Source of the DNA: Nematostella vectensis
Taxonomy: Eukaryota > Cnidaria > Anthozoa > Actiniaria > Edwardsiidae
Direction: 5' to 3'
Length of the DNA stretch: 64,000 nucleotides
Assembly (NCBI RefSeq): GCF_932526225.1
Contig: NC_064039.1
Coordinates: 5,593,001-5,657,000 of the forward strand
The notes under the pieces were generated by a model that searched no databases, was not told where the DNA came from, and saw nothing but the letters and a program-made list of their open reading frames with translations. Position 1 is the stretch's first letter. Every line of letters begins with the position of its first letter. A program made the position numbers and the translations under genes. Below, piece by piece: positions 52,867-64,000 of this stretch.

Positions 52867-55800
52867 TCGAGTATTCAGAGAGTACCCGTGTTAGTAGAAT
52901 ACTACCATGTCCATTTTTTGAGTTTCGTCTAGAATTTATGCGTATTCTTTTTTTACACCCATATGAAACTCGATTTAGTAAAGAAAAAGATACATCCGCA
53001 TGGGGTTTAAACTTGCTTTTCTGAAAAAAAATTTCTTATAAAAATGTTGGGGGTTGTTTTGGCTACGCACACCTGTGTTTTCTCATATCGAAGGTATATG
53101 ACCTGCTAGTGTTTTCTCTCTGTCGCAGCGGGGACTGCCAGTATATCTCTCAATTATTTCGCACACTTTATTGCCTTTGTCATTACCAAAACCCAATAAA
53201 AGTAGTTCACGCAACTAAATCAGAAGAGGTCTGTATTTTTCTCACTGTTGTATTAAAAGTCTTATATGGGCATACACTCCCGTGGCTACTTAGTCTGCCA
53301 GATGTGAAGCGCTTCGAGAAATCTTAACTTGCTTGAGGTCATTGCAGTCCGATAACACAACTTAACTGTGGACCGTTTTTATAGGTTGTTTGTTTTTCTA
53401 TTATTTTTCTCTGTCTTGGATAACGAAAGGCCTGTCAACTTCACGGCTAGCTCACCACTAAAAGGCATTGTTTCGTACAATATAACACCATTAATAAACA
53501 GTGTACAAGAAAAGCTATTTGGGCCCAGTGCCTATGCAGCAGTACCCTGCCTACCGGATTTCATGCTGGTTTTAAAAGCATTTTGATTGGGATTTCTCGA
53601 TAAGGCTTTTTATCAGCTGTTTCCCGCATGGTTTACTAGCGAGCGAGCCTAGAGCTCTAGACCCAGTGCGGGCACGTGATTGTAGAACTGGTTGTTTAAG
53701 TGCAAAAGGTGTGTAAAGTTTATCCTGCTTGGTGAGAAAGTTGACATTTTATTACATCTGCTGCTCTTTCCCATTTATTCGCACGATGATTTTATCCAAA
53801 ATCGTGATAAGAGCACTAAAAATCACGCGCCCTTCCTTGGCTACAGGGCGGCGCTATCTTGCTTTACCTCTAAGTGTTTGTCCACTTCAGTCGTTATTTC
53901 ACTTTTAATTAAACTTTATTTAATGATTTTAAGCGGTCAAAGTCGGGGAAGCAGGGACCTGTCCTGCATGTGATTAATAACTAAATCGTTAACTCCGAGG
54001 GGCTTCCGTCATTATCGCCAACTTGGAGAGTATTTGATCCTTCTTTGGTGGTCATTACCGGAGAAAACGTTTCCCGATTAAAATTGCGAAAGGCAGTAAA
54101 CAGCCAATAAAACAGACATAAATCTTATTTTATTGAACTGCCCGCTGTGTTTGTCGGAATTGCCTGGTTAACTAGATTTATTATCTTGGAGAATAAAAAA
54201 AACATTTAAGGTATTGCGACACTATCTTTGATGGACGGCGCAAAAATAAGATAACGGGACTCGACTTGGTCGCACAGATTGAATCAAAATTAATGGATCT
54301 ATCTCAAAACCAGCTCTGCCTTTCGTGGATTCTTTTGTTTGATTAAGAATTTTGTCTTTCCAGTTATTTCTGTTTGCGTTGGAAATTAGATTACAAAAGC
54401 GGTGTTCGGCGCGAATTGTTGATTTGACATTGCCATTTAAGGGCCTTGAGTTAGGCTAGTGCGACCAGCTGCTAGGTGTGCGAAAGTCTGCAAATGGCTG
54501 CATTTTACCGGCGCGTCTTTACAAAGACTATCGTTCCCATGCCCCCGGGCGTTTGGGCTTCGTATTATTGAGTTTTTTATTGCTTTACCGCGTTTAAGGT
54601 CTTCTCTGAATTTCCCGGAAACAAAGCGAAAAAAGCACATTATGCACTTAAACACTTGAGAAGGCCATTTATGGGTGTTTTGCAATAAAAAATACCAATT
54701 TGTCTGACCACCAAATCGCCGCCACGATAAGATAAAGAATTAGACGTTTATTTTGGTAACTCATTGTTTGAAAATATTTTTTTTCGAACTCATTTTTCAT
54801 GTTAAACTTTTCATACGAAATGATGCTTCATTGTTTTGATTTTTTAAGATAATAATCCGTTTAAAAGCGAACAAATTGTAAAAGATCAGGAACTACATTT
54901 AAGTGAGATTTTGTCTTATTTTTATCATAATCTCTGATTTCTCAATGTAGACTTTGATATCTGCAGTAGTATTTTTTCATTCTTCCAGCTATTTGTTTTC
55001 AAACAATCTAATACAAACCTGACTAAAGTTAGCCTTAGTCTTAAGAGAGTGTATATTCCTTTCACAACCACAGCATGCTTTATAAGACAACAGCCACTCA
55101 AAAAGTCAGTCAAAATCAGCTTTTTCCTGAAGTGGCTAGCTCTTTGTTAGCGCCGTAAGACTGCTATCAAGGTATTCGCATAAATCTTGATCACTCAGGC
55201 TAATTTGAGCCTGAAACTGAGGCAGTTGCTGAGGAGATTTGGGAGGAAAAGCGAAATGGGAATTTTGTAATCAATCGTTTAGTTCGCGAGGGAAAAACGC
55301 AAACATTCCTCAAGGACAAGCGACGCTGAGACTGCTTCCGCGGAATAGGAAATAATGTAAAAAATTAAATTATGAACATTCCACAATTGAGACTAAATTT
55401 CTAATTCCGGAAGTCAAGGGTAAAGTGTTGTCGCTATTGTTTGCGTGATATCTTTCTACAATTATACTCATTTTGTTTGTTGAATTACTGTTCTTACTGA
55501 GCTCTCCACAAAGGCGGATTAAAGATTGTTAGCCAGTGCAATTGTTCATGTTCTTAATAGAACAAGAGAAACCAAAATTAAATTATAAATGTCAGAAAAA
55601 AGAATAACCATTTCCAAAAAAAATGTTCAAGATAAAAAAAGACAAACCTACTTTTGTCTTGCTACCATATTTAGTGAACGAAGTTTGAAACTAATCCAAA
55701 ATAAATTCCTTTTAAGGCATATATAACCTTATAAATAGGACACCTCTAGTCTTCAGTTAACATTAAAAAAAACACCCACTTAAACCCTCTATAAAATTAC

Positions 55801-57289
55801 CAAACTAGATGAAAGAAGGCAAAAAGCTAGAGCCTTAGAATATTAAGCTATACCTTCTTATGGACGCTAGGCCCTCTGTGACCATCAACCCTTACCAATC
55901 GCGCGACGTCTAGCCCCAATAAACTCTAATGCTAACACCTCACCAACTAACTGCCTTTTTACCTTCTTCGCTTGAGAAATTGTCGTAGGTCATAATTTTC
56001 TACATGACTAATATCTCTAAAAGTAGCTGTTTCAAGAAAATGCACGGCAATTATACTGTTATTATGAGCAGGTTTAATAGCTATAAAACTGAAAAATGAA
56101 AGGTTAAAGACAGTAAGCAACGACTCGTTGTCCAGTGAGCGAGCAAGAACTCCAATTAGAGTCAAAAGTTTGGCACTTGAGAAGAACATTTCGGGGCAAT
56201 TTCCAATTAATAGGTTTGTTTGATGAGCTGCGTGGTCAGATGAAACTGTTTGTCTTGCCGTTAGGATAATGTTTTTGCATTAATAGCGAGCGACTAGACC
56301 ATTTATTAATCTAGTAATAGCTGACACATCTCTAGCCGATGAAAATAGTCCTAACATCCCCATGCCAACTCGGAAAACAATGTAGTTGCTGGAGCCGTAG
56401 TTCCTTCTGAAGTGTATCGCTTCTTTTTCAAAGCACGCTTTTTTTTCCTAGCTTTGTGCAGGTTGCTATGTTTTGTTTTTCTCCCCTGGAGATGTCTGCT
56501 AGACACGACGCCTTACTTTGAGAGCAGATCTAACGGCATGCTTTAATCAGTAAAGAAACCCACTTCTACCCAATTGTCTTATGATTAATGACCTGAACGA
56601 AATATCATGCAAAGCTGTTGAGTTGGATTTGCTGATAGAAAGAATTGGTCTAACTCGTGTTTTTTGTTTGTTTGTTTGTTTGTTGCCTTCTCATTCTCAA
56701 CCCTCAGGAGGTAGATTGCTGCGAGCAGAATTCAAAATCTAACAACATTAGGATTCATTATGTGCTGGATTTTTGCCTGCGCACATTGCGGTATCCACGG
56801 GGAATTTTGCCTCCCAGTGGCAACTGAAACAGATCAATATCACAGGCAGACATCACACAAGAGAATGTAATATTTCCTTTCCTAATTTGAAATAAAGAGA
56901 TCACAAAAATAAACATATATTTTCCCTTTTATTTTTTATAATCAGCGATGCCCTCGTGAATACCCTAGATGTAATTTTTTTTCACATTTTACATCACTGG
57001 CAGAACCGCCGTGTCGCATTAACAGTCAGTGTACTACTGAGGGGGAGGGGGGAATGGTTGGATTGATAGGTTCCAACGCGTGATCAATACCATTCATTCC
57101 CGAAAATACCGAATCAATACTATAGATCAAGACTATAAAATCCTTATTACTAAAAGCGGCAAATATAAAGTGATCCCCCTCCTTTTCTAGTCGTATGATA
57201 TAAAGCGCCATTATTGACCTAAAAAGCCGTCTGTAGAAACATCCTTAGTCACAAAACTTAAGGCCCTTAATTGTTATATGTTATACTTA

Positions 57290-58175
57290 GAACACATACT
57301 CTCTTGTGGACGCAAATACCCCGCTGGCAGGCAGGCAGTGACGACACTCAGTAAAAATATGCACAGGCTCACACACCCAGTGGAAACAAACCCCGCTGGC
57401 AAATACCACCCTCAGTGAAAAACAAAGACACACGCAAATACCCCGCTGGCGGTGACCACCTACTGTTGAATTATGCACAGACACACCGACCCTCTTGCCT
57501 GTCGGCAATAACCTCTCTCAGCGACAAAGTCTAAGACACACGGGCCCTCTTGTTGACGAACTACCCCGCTGTCAAGAATCTCCCACAGTGAGAAATCTCG
57601 CGAGACACAAAGACCCCCTCGTGGACGCAAATACTCAGTCGAAAGTAACCAACCCTTTCGACAAAGGTCAAGATACACAAACCCTATTGTGGAAACAAAT
57701 ATCCCGCTGGCAGTAACCACACTCCGTGAAAACTTAAAGACCTTCAATTACTATGCTTAGGACACACGTACCCTCTAGTGGAAAAAAATACCCTGTTGGC
57801 AGTAACCTCCCTCAGTGATAAAGCCTGGTAAACACGGGTCCCGCAAGCAGTAATCTCCCTCAGTGACTATGCATAGGACACACATACACTCTAGTGGAGA
57901 CAGACGCCTTGTTTGCAGTAACCGCCATCATTGATAAAGCCTAATAAACACGGCCCCCGCTAGCAGTAACCTCCCTCAGTGAGTATGCAACAGACACCTT
58001 GCTGACAGTAACCTCCCTCAGTGATAAAGGTCTAAGACAAAGACCCTCTTGTATACGTAAATACCCAGTAGCCAGTAACCACCCTCAGTGGGAACGCTTA
58101 GGATCAGCCAACTCTTAAATCCTATGCTAAGGACACACAGACCCTCTTGTCAACGAAATATCCCCCTGGCGGGAA
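57290..58175 (+). repeat. Decayed minisatellite, unit roughly 70 bp
   Basis: Ordered motifs recur irregularly: GACACACA, then CCCTCTTGTGGACGCAAAT, then CCCCGCTGGCAGTAACC, then CCTCAGTGA. At least ten degenerate copies can be followed, with many substitutions and deletions, and later copies sometimes lack one module. No reading frame is conserved across units. Confidence 0.75.
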
Positions 58176-58689
58176 CCATGCTATGCTTTGTTCTGCTAAA
58201 AGTGCACACACGTAGACTGAAAGGAAAGCAACGCTTTCTTGTGCCCTGCAACCAAACCAGCTGCAGCAAGTTTAAACAACAAAATTTGTGGTGGTAGTGA
58301 ATTCAATGACTGGGTAGTATGCCTCGGGTTAAATGGATTGCAGTATTGTCATCGGCAATATGAATGTACTGCCTGATTAATAAAAGAGCCATCGCTAGAT
58401 AATTAACTACGAAAACATAATCGGATGGGGACTGAGTAAATTGACGTATTTACGCTCGCACTTCTATTTTTAAGCATTTGGGGGATCAGGAAGTGCGGTA
58501 TTGATGTTTGACTATTGCTAATATGCATTTGCGTTATGATTTAGGGTTTGTGAGGGTTAACGGTGGAGATAGTTGTTAGGTATTATAGAAGCCATTTGGG
58601 TGAAGGATGAGTAGTATTATAGTAGATTGTCCGACAAGTTATGGAAGGGGAGTTGCAATATTGTGACTTAGCCATACCACACTGGTGGT

Positions 58690-59361
58690 GCATTCTGATT
58701 GGTTGGTCTACTAGTAGGCTACGAGTTATACCCTGCCAGCATTCTGATTGGTTGGTATACTAGTAGGCTATGAGTTATACCCTGCCAGCATTCTGATTGG
58801 TTGGTATACTAGTAGGCTATGAGTTATACCCTGCCAGCATTCTGATTGGTTGGTATACTAGTAGGCTATGAGTTATACCCTGCCAGCATTCTGATTGGTT
58901 GGTATACTAGTAGGCTATGAGTTATACCCTGCCAGCATTCTGATTGGTTGGTATACTAGTAGGCTATGAGTTATACCCTGCCAGCATTCTGATTGGTTGG
59001 TATACTAGTAGGCTATGAGTTATACCCTGCCAGCATTCTGATTGGTTGGTATACTAGTAGGCTTTGAGTTATACCCTGCCAGCATTCTGATTGGTTGGTC
59101 TACTAGTAGGCTATGAGTTATACCCTGCCAGCATTCTGATTGGTTGGTATTCTTAGGCTTTGAGTTATACCCTGCCAGCATTCTGATTGGTTGGTATACT
59201 AGTAGGCTATGAGTTATACCCTGCCAGCATTCTGATTGGTTGGTCTACTAGTAGGCTACGAGTTATACCCTGCCAGCATTCTGATTGGTTGGTATACTAG
59301 TAGGCTATGAGTTATAAGCATTCTGATTGGTTGGTATACTAGTAGGCTATGAGTTATACCC
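58690..59361 (+). repeat. 49-bp tandem repeat, 14 copies, each with an inverted CCAAT motif
   Basis: Fourteen copies of a 49-bp unit begin GCATTCTGATTGGTTGGT and continue with ATACTAGTAGGC and GAGTTATACCCTGCCA. Most copies are identical or differ at one to three positions (TCTACTAG for TATACTAG; CTACGAG or CTTTGAG for CTATGAG). The tenth copy has a short deletion (TATTCTTAGG) and the thirteenth lacks its end. Each copy contains ATTGG, the reverse complement of CCAAT. The last copy ends near 59,361, about 0.7 kb from the TIMP-like stop codon. Confidence 0.95.
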
Positions 59362-60053
59362 TTGTTGCGAAAAGTTGCAGAAACATTACCAGACCAGACA
59401 GCGTTTTTGGCTTTACAAATTGAGCTCAGAGCCCATTGACTCGAGGAATAATTATTAAATATTGTAATATTTCGTTATTGCGAATGCACGTTTTTGTGAG
59501 GAGCTGCAGAATTGTCGCCTGGACGGAAAATTCAGTTGAAAGGGTAGCAGAGGTATGATATAGGATCGGTAGTCATTATATGGCTGTCTCGTCAACTGCA
59601 GAAAGGTAGTGTTCTCGTCTATGTTTGTTGCTACATTTTTCCCGTACATTTTTCAGTCAACACATTTACTACAAAGTGTATTTTTTATCAAATACTATAT
59701 ACATTCTTGTCATTATTTTTATGTACATTTTAACTGCATTTCTATTAAAATGTCAGTAGCTAAAAGCAGTGACTTTTATATCTTTTTGTCTTTGCGTTAA
59801 CCAGATATATTTTTATTTTGTATTTTTGTGTGTTTTCTATCAATTGTGTGCGCTTTGCAAACCTCGGTGCGCATGAGCACTCGTCAAGGGAACGCTTCAG
59901 TCACTGTTATATCTAAACTCAAAATCATTTCTTTGCAATATCTTCGCGACCTTTCACTTTCGAATGTTTCTCTACAACGTTTTATGGTTGTTTCATTTCC
60001 TCTTGTCCATTTTACTTGCCTCTTCCATTATTTTAGGCTCCTAATCAAATCGT
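59362..60053. other. Probable 3' UTR and flank of the TIMP-like gene
   Basis: No gene is seen. A minus-strand AATAAA (TTTATT on plus at about 59,812-59,817) would allow a 3' UTR of about 240 nt for the TIMP-like transcript. Confidence 0.4.
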
Positions 60054-62807
60054 TCAGGGCAGAGGGATTTTTGTTTTATTGTTATTCTTCTTTTCTTTCT
60101 TTTGCTTCTTCTCCTTCTTACATTTTAGCGCTGACTTTTCGTTCTTCCACATACATCTGTCTCCGACCTTTTTACAAGCGCTAGCCTTCACGTAGCAGTC
60201 CTCTGTGGGGTTTCCTATCTCCATCTGCCACATGCATCGATCTGGTGCAGTCATTCTCTCACACTGCGAGGCGGAGAAACACAACTGGACCTTGCACTTG
60301 TTGCAACCTTGTTGGTAATATTTCTTGAGCCCTCCGAGCTGGCTCTTGCTCAGATGATCCCACTCAGTGTGTAAGTTACAGTACGAGATCCACAGTCGGC
60401 CGTCAATCACTTTTCCCGCCACTAAGTATGCCTTGTTTGGCTCCAGTTTCACCTTGGGAGCAGTGTAGACGCGGGCGTTATACCTTGTCAGCAGATTCTT
60501 TGTGAATTTCTCGAAGCCTTTGGTTTTGTTCACTTTGCTCTTCCCACGAAGAAGTCTCTTGATTGTTACTTCTTGGAAGGTTAGAATCCTCGGTGGGTGA
60601 CCACCAGTGCTCGCAGCTGCACGTGGCTCTCGACCCCGGATGACCGGGGCGGGTTCAGAGATCAGGGGGTCTGGACCGACTTCCTTGTCCTTGTCTTTGT
60701 TGCCATTGTTGTTGTTATTGTTGTTGTTGTTGTCTTTTCCGGGGCGTGGTGGGTCGGGGCCAGCTGGAAGTGGAGGCACCTCGAATTTGGGGCCTGACTT
60801 GACCTTTACTCGGAAAACTGTAACAAAAAAAAACCCAGTGAATCATATGAGCTATAAGTTATTCTATTTATTTATTCCTGCGTTTTTATTCACAAAGAGT
60901 TACTAGATGTCTATTGCTGAAAGTCAATTATGCACTTCGTCTCGTGTCTACACTTGGATATTGTACGAAGGGTACAATTCGTAAAATCAACTGGACGTGA
61001 TGCTTCTTTGACGGAAAAATACTAGTACAATGTGACTGAATTTACGAAGCATCTCAGTTATAGCCCACCATTTATATCTCATGTCAAACTGAACGTTTCT
61101 TGACGGGAGATACATTCATACAATGAGACCGAATCACGAAGAAAATCAATGAAAAGTTATATTCATTTCATAAAACCCAGGTAAAGGGGGGGGGGGGGGG
61201 GGGGTACTGAATGGGTCATTTACGCCTACTCAAAACTCTTTACTCGCGTGGGGTGTTTTAACCCGTCCGGTTCCGCTGTTTCCCTCGCCTCTCCCGTGAG
61301 ACCGGATTTTCAATGCTATGGGTCGCTGCGCACTTGCCATTAAATGTCTCGCTGTTGTGCGTCGCTATGCGTATATCACACGCACGTGTCAGCTAACATG
61401 CGATTATTGCTGTAGCACATATCCGTTACAGCTAGTTGACATGCATTTGCATTCTCCCAACCATAATTTCCTATACAAATTGCACTGATCAAGGATTCAC
61501 AAGGATTCTTCATAAACAATATCCTTACAGCTTAATATAGTTTAAAATATATATATTTCAAAGGTAAGTATTCAATTTTGTCTATAGAATTTGTTTATCA
61601 TTGCTTTTTTCTCTTCAAAGTAAAACTCCGAATTTTTAAAACTAAAATGGTCCAGTTTCACTTGACGTTATCATATTTGCCGTACACCAAAACGATAACC
61701 CCTTACTTCTAAATTCTAGAATTAGCTTTCATTATCCCTTAGGTCGATAACTCATTTTGACAATAAAGGCAAACTCCCAAGTTCCCAGGGCAAAGCCCCA
61801 CACGATGTTTAAAATGATGACCAAGACCAGATTTCGTGATTGGGTTCCACGATAACCGAGACGAGATTGCGCTTATCTGAGGACAATTGGGTACAGTACG
61901 CACGTTAGTGCAACAGGTAACGAAGTAGTTGAAGGATTTTTCGCCCTCACTTGTCAATTATTAGCAAGTTATAACAATTTCTAACGGAATCCAAAATCCG
62001 TATAACTCCTATGTAAAGGATAAAAACAAGGAAGAACCTTCTGCGGTTGTTTGTCTTTTTGTTGTTGTTGTTGTTTGATTTTTTTTAAGGTCTCCCTGAA
62101 CCTAAGCTTAAAGGGCTAGTCAGGCACTTATGCGTTTAAATTTGTCTGTTGATACTAATCGTGGCATTTTTCGCTGCTATATTGTTGTTGCAAATATTGA
62201 ATGATACTGATAAGATCGCGAGCCCTAATAGATAAGAATGAAGATGCGCGAAAATAGCTCCCCGCTAAAATTTTCATTTCCAAGTTTATTATTTGATAAC
62301 AATGAGCTAACAGAGCTCGTTTGTGTCCAAACCACATCCACCGCAAGAACCCAACTTGCATGTTTTGACCATTCATTGTTTGAGTCTACTCGTATCTGCG
62401 ACTAGTCTGTTTTTCAAGCCGACCTTGGTGCCCCGTCCACTTCTAACCGTTTAGAATATTTGTCCCTAAGCTAAATAACAAGATAACTCATAATCTTTTT
62501 TTTAAAAATGTGTATTGGTTTCGTCAAAGAAAGAAACAAACCCACGGCATAATTGTGCTATTTGCATGAAGCTTGCGTGATTTTAAAGGGTTATTGAAAT
62601 AGGAATAAAAGCTATCGAGTCACAATTACCTGCGTTTACACTGTCACGCAGCCAAAAGCACACATAAAAAAACATTAAAAGCATTAAAGAAAGCTTACCA
62701 TAGTCGGAGTTGCAGAACTGGCTTTGGATGTGTTCTGGGTAACACAAAAACGCACTGCCCGTCCCAAGGTAGATAGCTACCAGCACGACTCTTATTATTC
62801 CCTTCAT
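60054..62807 (-). CDS. Secreted TIMP-like protein (netrin-like domain), two coding exons
   Basis: TIMPs inhibit matrix metalloproteinases outside the cell. Exons 62807-62699 and 60817-60054 join in phase 1 (ACTATG/GTAAGC; GTTACAG/TTTTCC) and give 290 residues. Residues 1-19 are a signal peptide (MKGIIRVVLVAIYLGTGSA). The mature start FLCYPEHIQSQFCNSD matches the TIMP signature around Cys3-Cys13. A long Pro-rich insert with nine Asn (residues 66-74) separates strands A and B. The N-domain resumes at VTIKRLLRG (about 120) and ends with WISYC (Cys183). The C-domain has Cys208, 211, 216, 222, 231, 251 and 258 in TIMP spacing, with CMW motifs at 231-233 and 258-260. Canonical Cys1 and Cys70 are absent (Phe20, and APKVKLE at 156-162), while Cys244 and Cys269 are extra. 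The tail is Lys-rich. Inhibitory activity is therefore doubtful. Confidence 0.9.
60705..60733 (+). repeat. GTT/AAC microsatellite coding for poly-Asn in the TIMP-like gene
   Basis: A run of TTG/TTA triplets on plus reads as consecutive Asn codons (AAC, AAT) on minus. It is probably length-variable between alleles and lies in the A-B loop insert. Confidence 0.85.
60818..62698 (-). other. Intron of the TIMP-like gene (1.88 kb)
   Basis: It starts GTAAGC after the signal-peptide exon and ends TTTTTTTTTGTTACAG. It contains a run of 19 G at 61186-61204 on plus. Short open frames inside it have no recognisable content. Confidence 0.85.
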
Positions 62808-62898
62808 CTTGTCTCTGTTAGCTGTTTTCTCGTTGTGATTACTCTCTCTCTATCTGTTCACTGGTTTGACTTGTTGTGAGATCTGCGGAGACAAGCTT

Positions 62899-62931
62899 GC
62901 TTATATCTTAGTGTAAGACACCCATATAAGG
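62899..62931 (-). promoter_or_regulatory. CArG box and TATA-like element of the TIMP-like gene
   Basis: CCATATAAGG at 62922-62931 fits the SRF-binding CArG consensus CC(A/T)6GG exactly. On the minus strand it is followed 14-23 bp downstream by GATATAAG (62907-62900), a TATA-like element about 95 bp before the ATG. Order and spacing suit a core promoter with initiation near 62,875. Binding is inferred from sequence only. Confidence 0.5.
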
Positions 62932-62939
62932 GCAATATA

Positions 62940-64000
62940 GGATGGGCTCGCGTGTTTCCGGTTATCTCTATACGCAAAGCATTCGTCACGATTATTGTCC
63001 GAACATTTTCCGAACACCAAGCGAAACCAGTCGGAAATCGCGGAAACTAATAATATTTCGAAGGATTTCCGAACGACCTATTTCCAAACTGATGCTGATT
63101 TTTCTCGAATTTGCAAGTTTTATTATTGCTTGAGTCTATTTTTAATTTGATTGTCATGTACTTGGTGAGATAATTCGCGAATTTGTAGCGTTACGTTATT
63201 TCAGCGTGTATCACGTTACCTCACGTACATCACGCCAACTAAGCATGCCAAGTAACAGATGACATGTTACCGCTACAACGTCTAGGGCCCGTTAAGGGCT
63301 AGAATATCACCTCTTTCCGTTTTTGGTCGCGGTTAGCTTGTCGCGACTTGGAGAAATGTCGTTTCTAGACGCGCACAGGAAATGGTTACACAAACTATGT
63401 CTTGGACAACTTTAAACACCTAAAAAAATACAACACTGTAGACTAAAAATAGCTAAAAATACCCCCAGAGTTCTAATCCATTTGAGATATATGAGTCTGC
63501 ATATTTTAATCAAATCGCAGTTTCGCGGCACAATACAGGGCGTAGATAGCCGTAAACATGCCTCGCCTAATTCTTCAGAGAATTTTCAATGTCACTGCCC
63601 AAGGAAAAATGTATAGGTACTCGTTAAAAATGGAATCGGGACCTTACAAGGTATTTACTGACAATTTAGGTTAAGTAGGTTCTTATCGAGTCCTTTTTAC
63701 CACGTTGCAATTGCGGTCATTTTTGACATTGCAATGTTATACTATATCTGTAAGGTTTTTTTCGTGTTTTTTTTTTTTTTTCGAAAAGCAAAATATTTAG
63801 CTTCATTAATGTTAAATTTCATTTTCTCCAAGGGTTTTCCCCATATTCAAGTGGATCTCTTGAGATTTTCAATCGTGTCAATAACACCATTTTATTTACT
63901 CAGTCATAAGAGCTTCAACAACAATTTCCGTATCATCACCACAATATTGTGCATGGCCTATGAAAGGAAACAAGTAACAGATAAAAATCGCCGGGTCATT
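62940..64000. other. Upstream flank of the TIMP-like gene, no gene seen
   Basis: There is no open frame with recognisable content. A run of T (63767-63781) and scattered GGAAA/TTCCG motifs (62995-63090) are the only visible structure. Confidence 0.5.

Larger units (their letters stand above)
45480..57285. other. Gene-poor region between the Hox and TIMP-like genes
   Basis: I see no coding region that I can support in these 11.8 kb. Open frames are short, lack recognisable domains and lack convincing splice signals. Two short tandem repeats (46864 and 52713) and small simple repeats such as TTTG (56660-56685) are present. Cis-regulatory elements of the Hox gene may lie here but cannot be recognised by eye. 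Confidence 0.5.

Noticed and set aside
60597-60906. Plus-strand frames with poly-Leu or poly-Val opposite the TIMP-like exon.
   Set aside because: They are antisense shadows of the Asn repeat in a well-supported minus-strand exon.

Overview
This is eukaryotic, metazoan DNA, most likely from an anthozoan cnidarian such as a sea anemone or coral. The basis is a two-exon Hox gene whose homeodomain resembles cnidarian anterior (PG2-like, anthox7/8-type) Hox genes, a secreted TIMP-like gene, Ty3/Gypsy elements, and a Gly/Ala-rich hydrophobic protein fragment of a kind I associate with cnidarian genomes. The species cannot be fixed from the sequence alone.

Layout: (1) 1-8.6 kb is a nest of retroelements. 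An old, multiply broken Ty3/Gypsy element (about 316-8631), joined at its 5' side to an unrelated GC-rich coding fragment, is interrupted inside its integrase by a second, younger Gypsy element (3182-7704) with two apparently identical 145-bp LTRs. (2) 8.6-10.6 kb is AT-rich and gene-free, followed by a short GC-rich segment with CCAAT and TATA-like boxes. (3) 10.9-38.8 kb is one giant minisatellite of roughly 1,100 copies of a 25-bp unit, organised as a mosaic of kilobase-scale internal duplications. The long plus-strand open frames here are a by-product of a stop-free repeat unit and are not annotated as genes. (4) 38.8-44.3 kb is non-coding with a 319-bp MITE-like element. (5) 44287-45414, minus strand, is the Hox gene, with a TATA box just upstream. 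(6) 45.5-60.0 kb has no gene I can support, but holds four smaller tandem repeats, including 14 copies of a 49-bp unit carrying a CCAAT motif. (7) 60054-62807, minus strand, is a two-exon TIMP-like gene with a CArG box and TATA-like element upstream. (8) 62.9-64.0 kb shows nothing I can name.

The strongest points for follow-up are the 28-kb 25-bp array with its internal segmental duplications and adjacent promoter-like sequence, and the TIMP-like protein. The latter has lost the two cysteines that form the Cys1-Cys70 bond of classical TIMPs, including the zinc-chelating Cys1, while keeping the rest of the scaffold and gaining two other cysteines. The Hox gene and the TIMP gene are neighbours about 15 kb apart in the same orientation; nothing suggests they work in one pathway.
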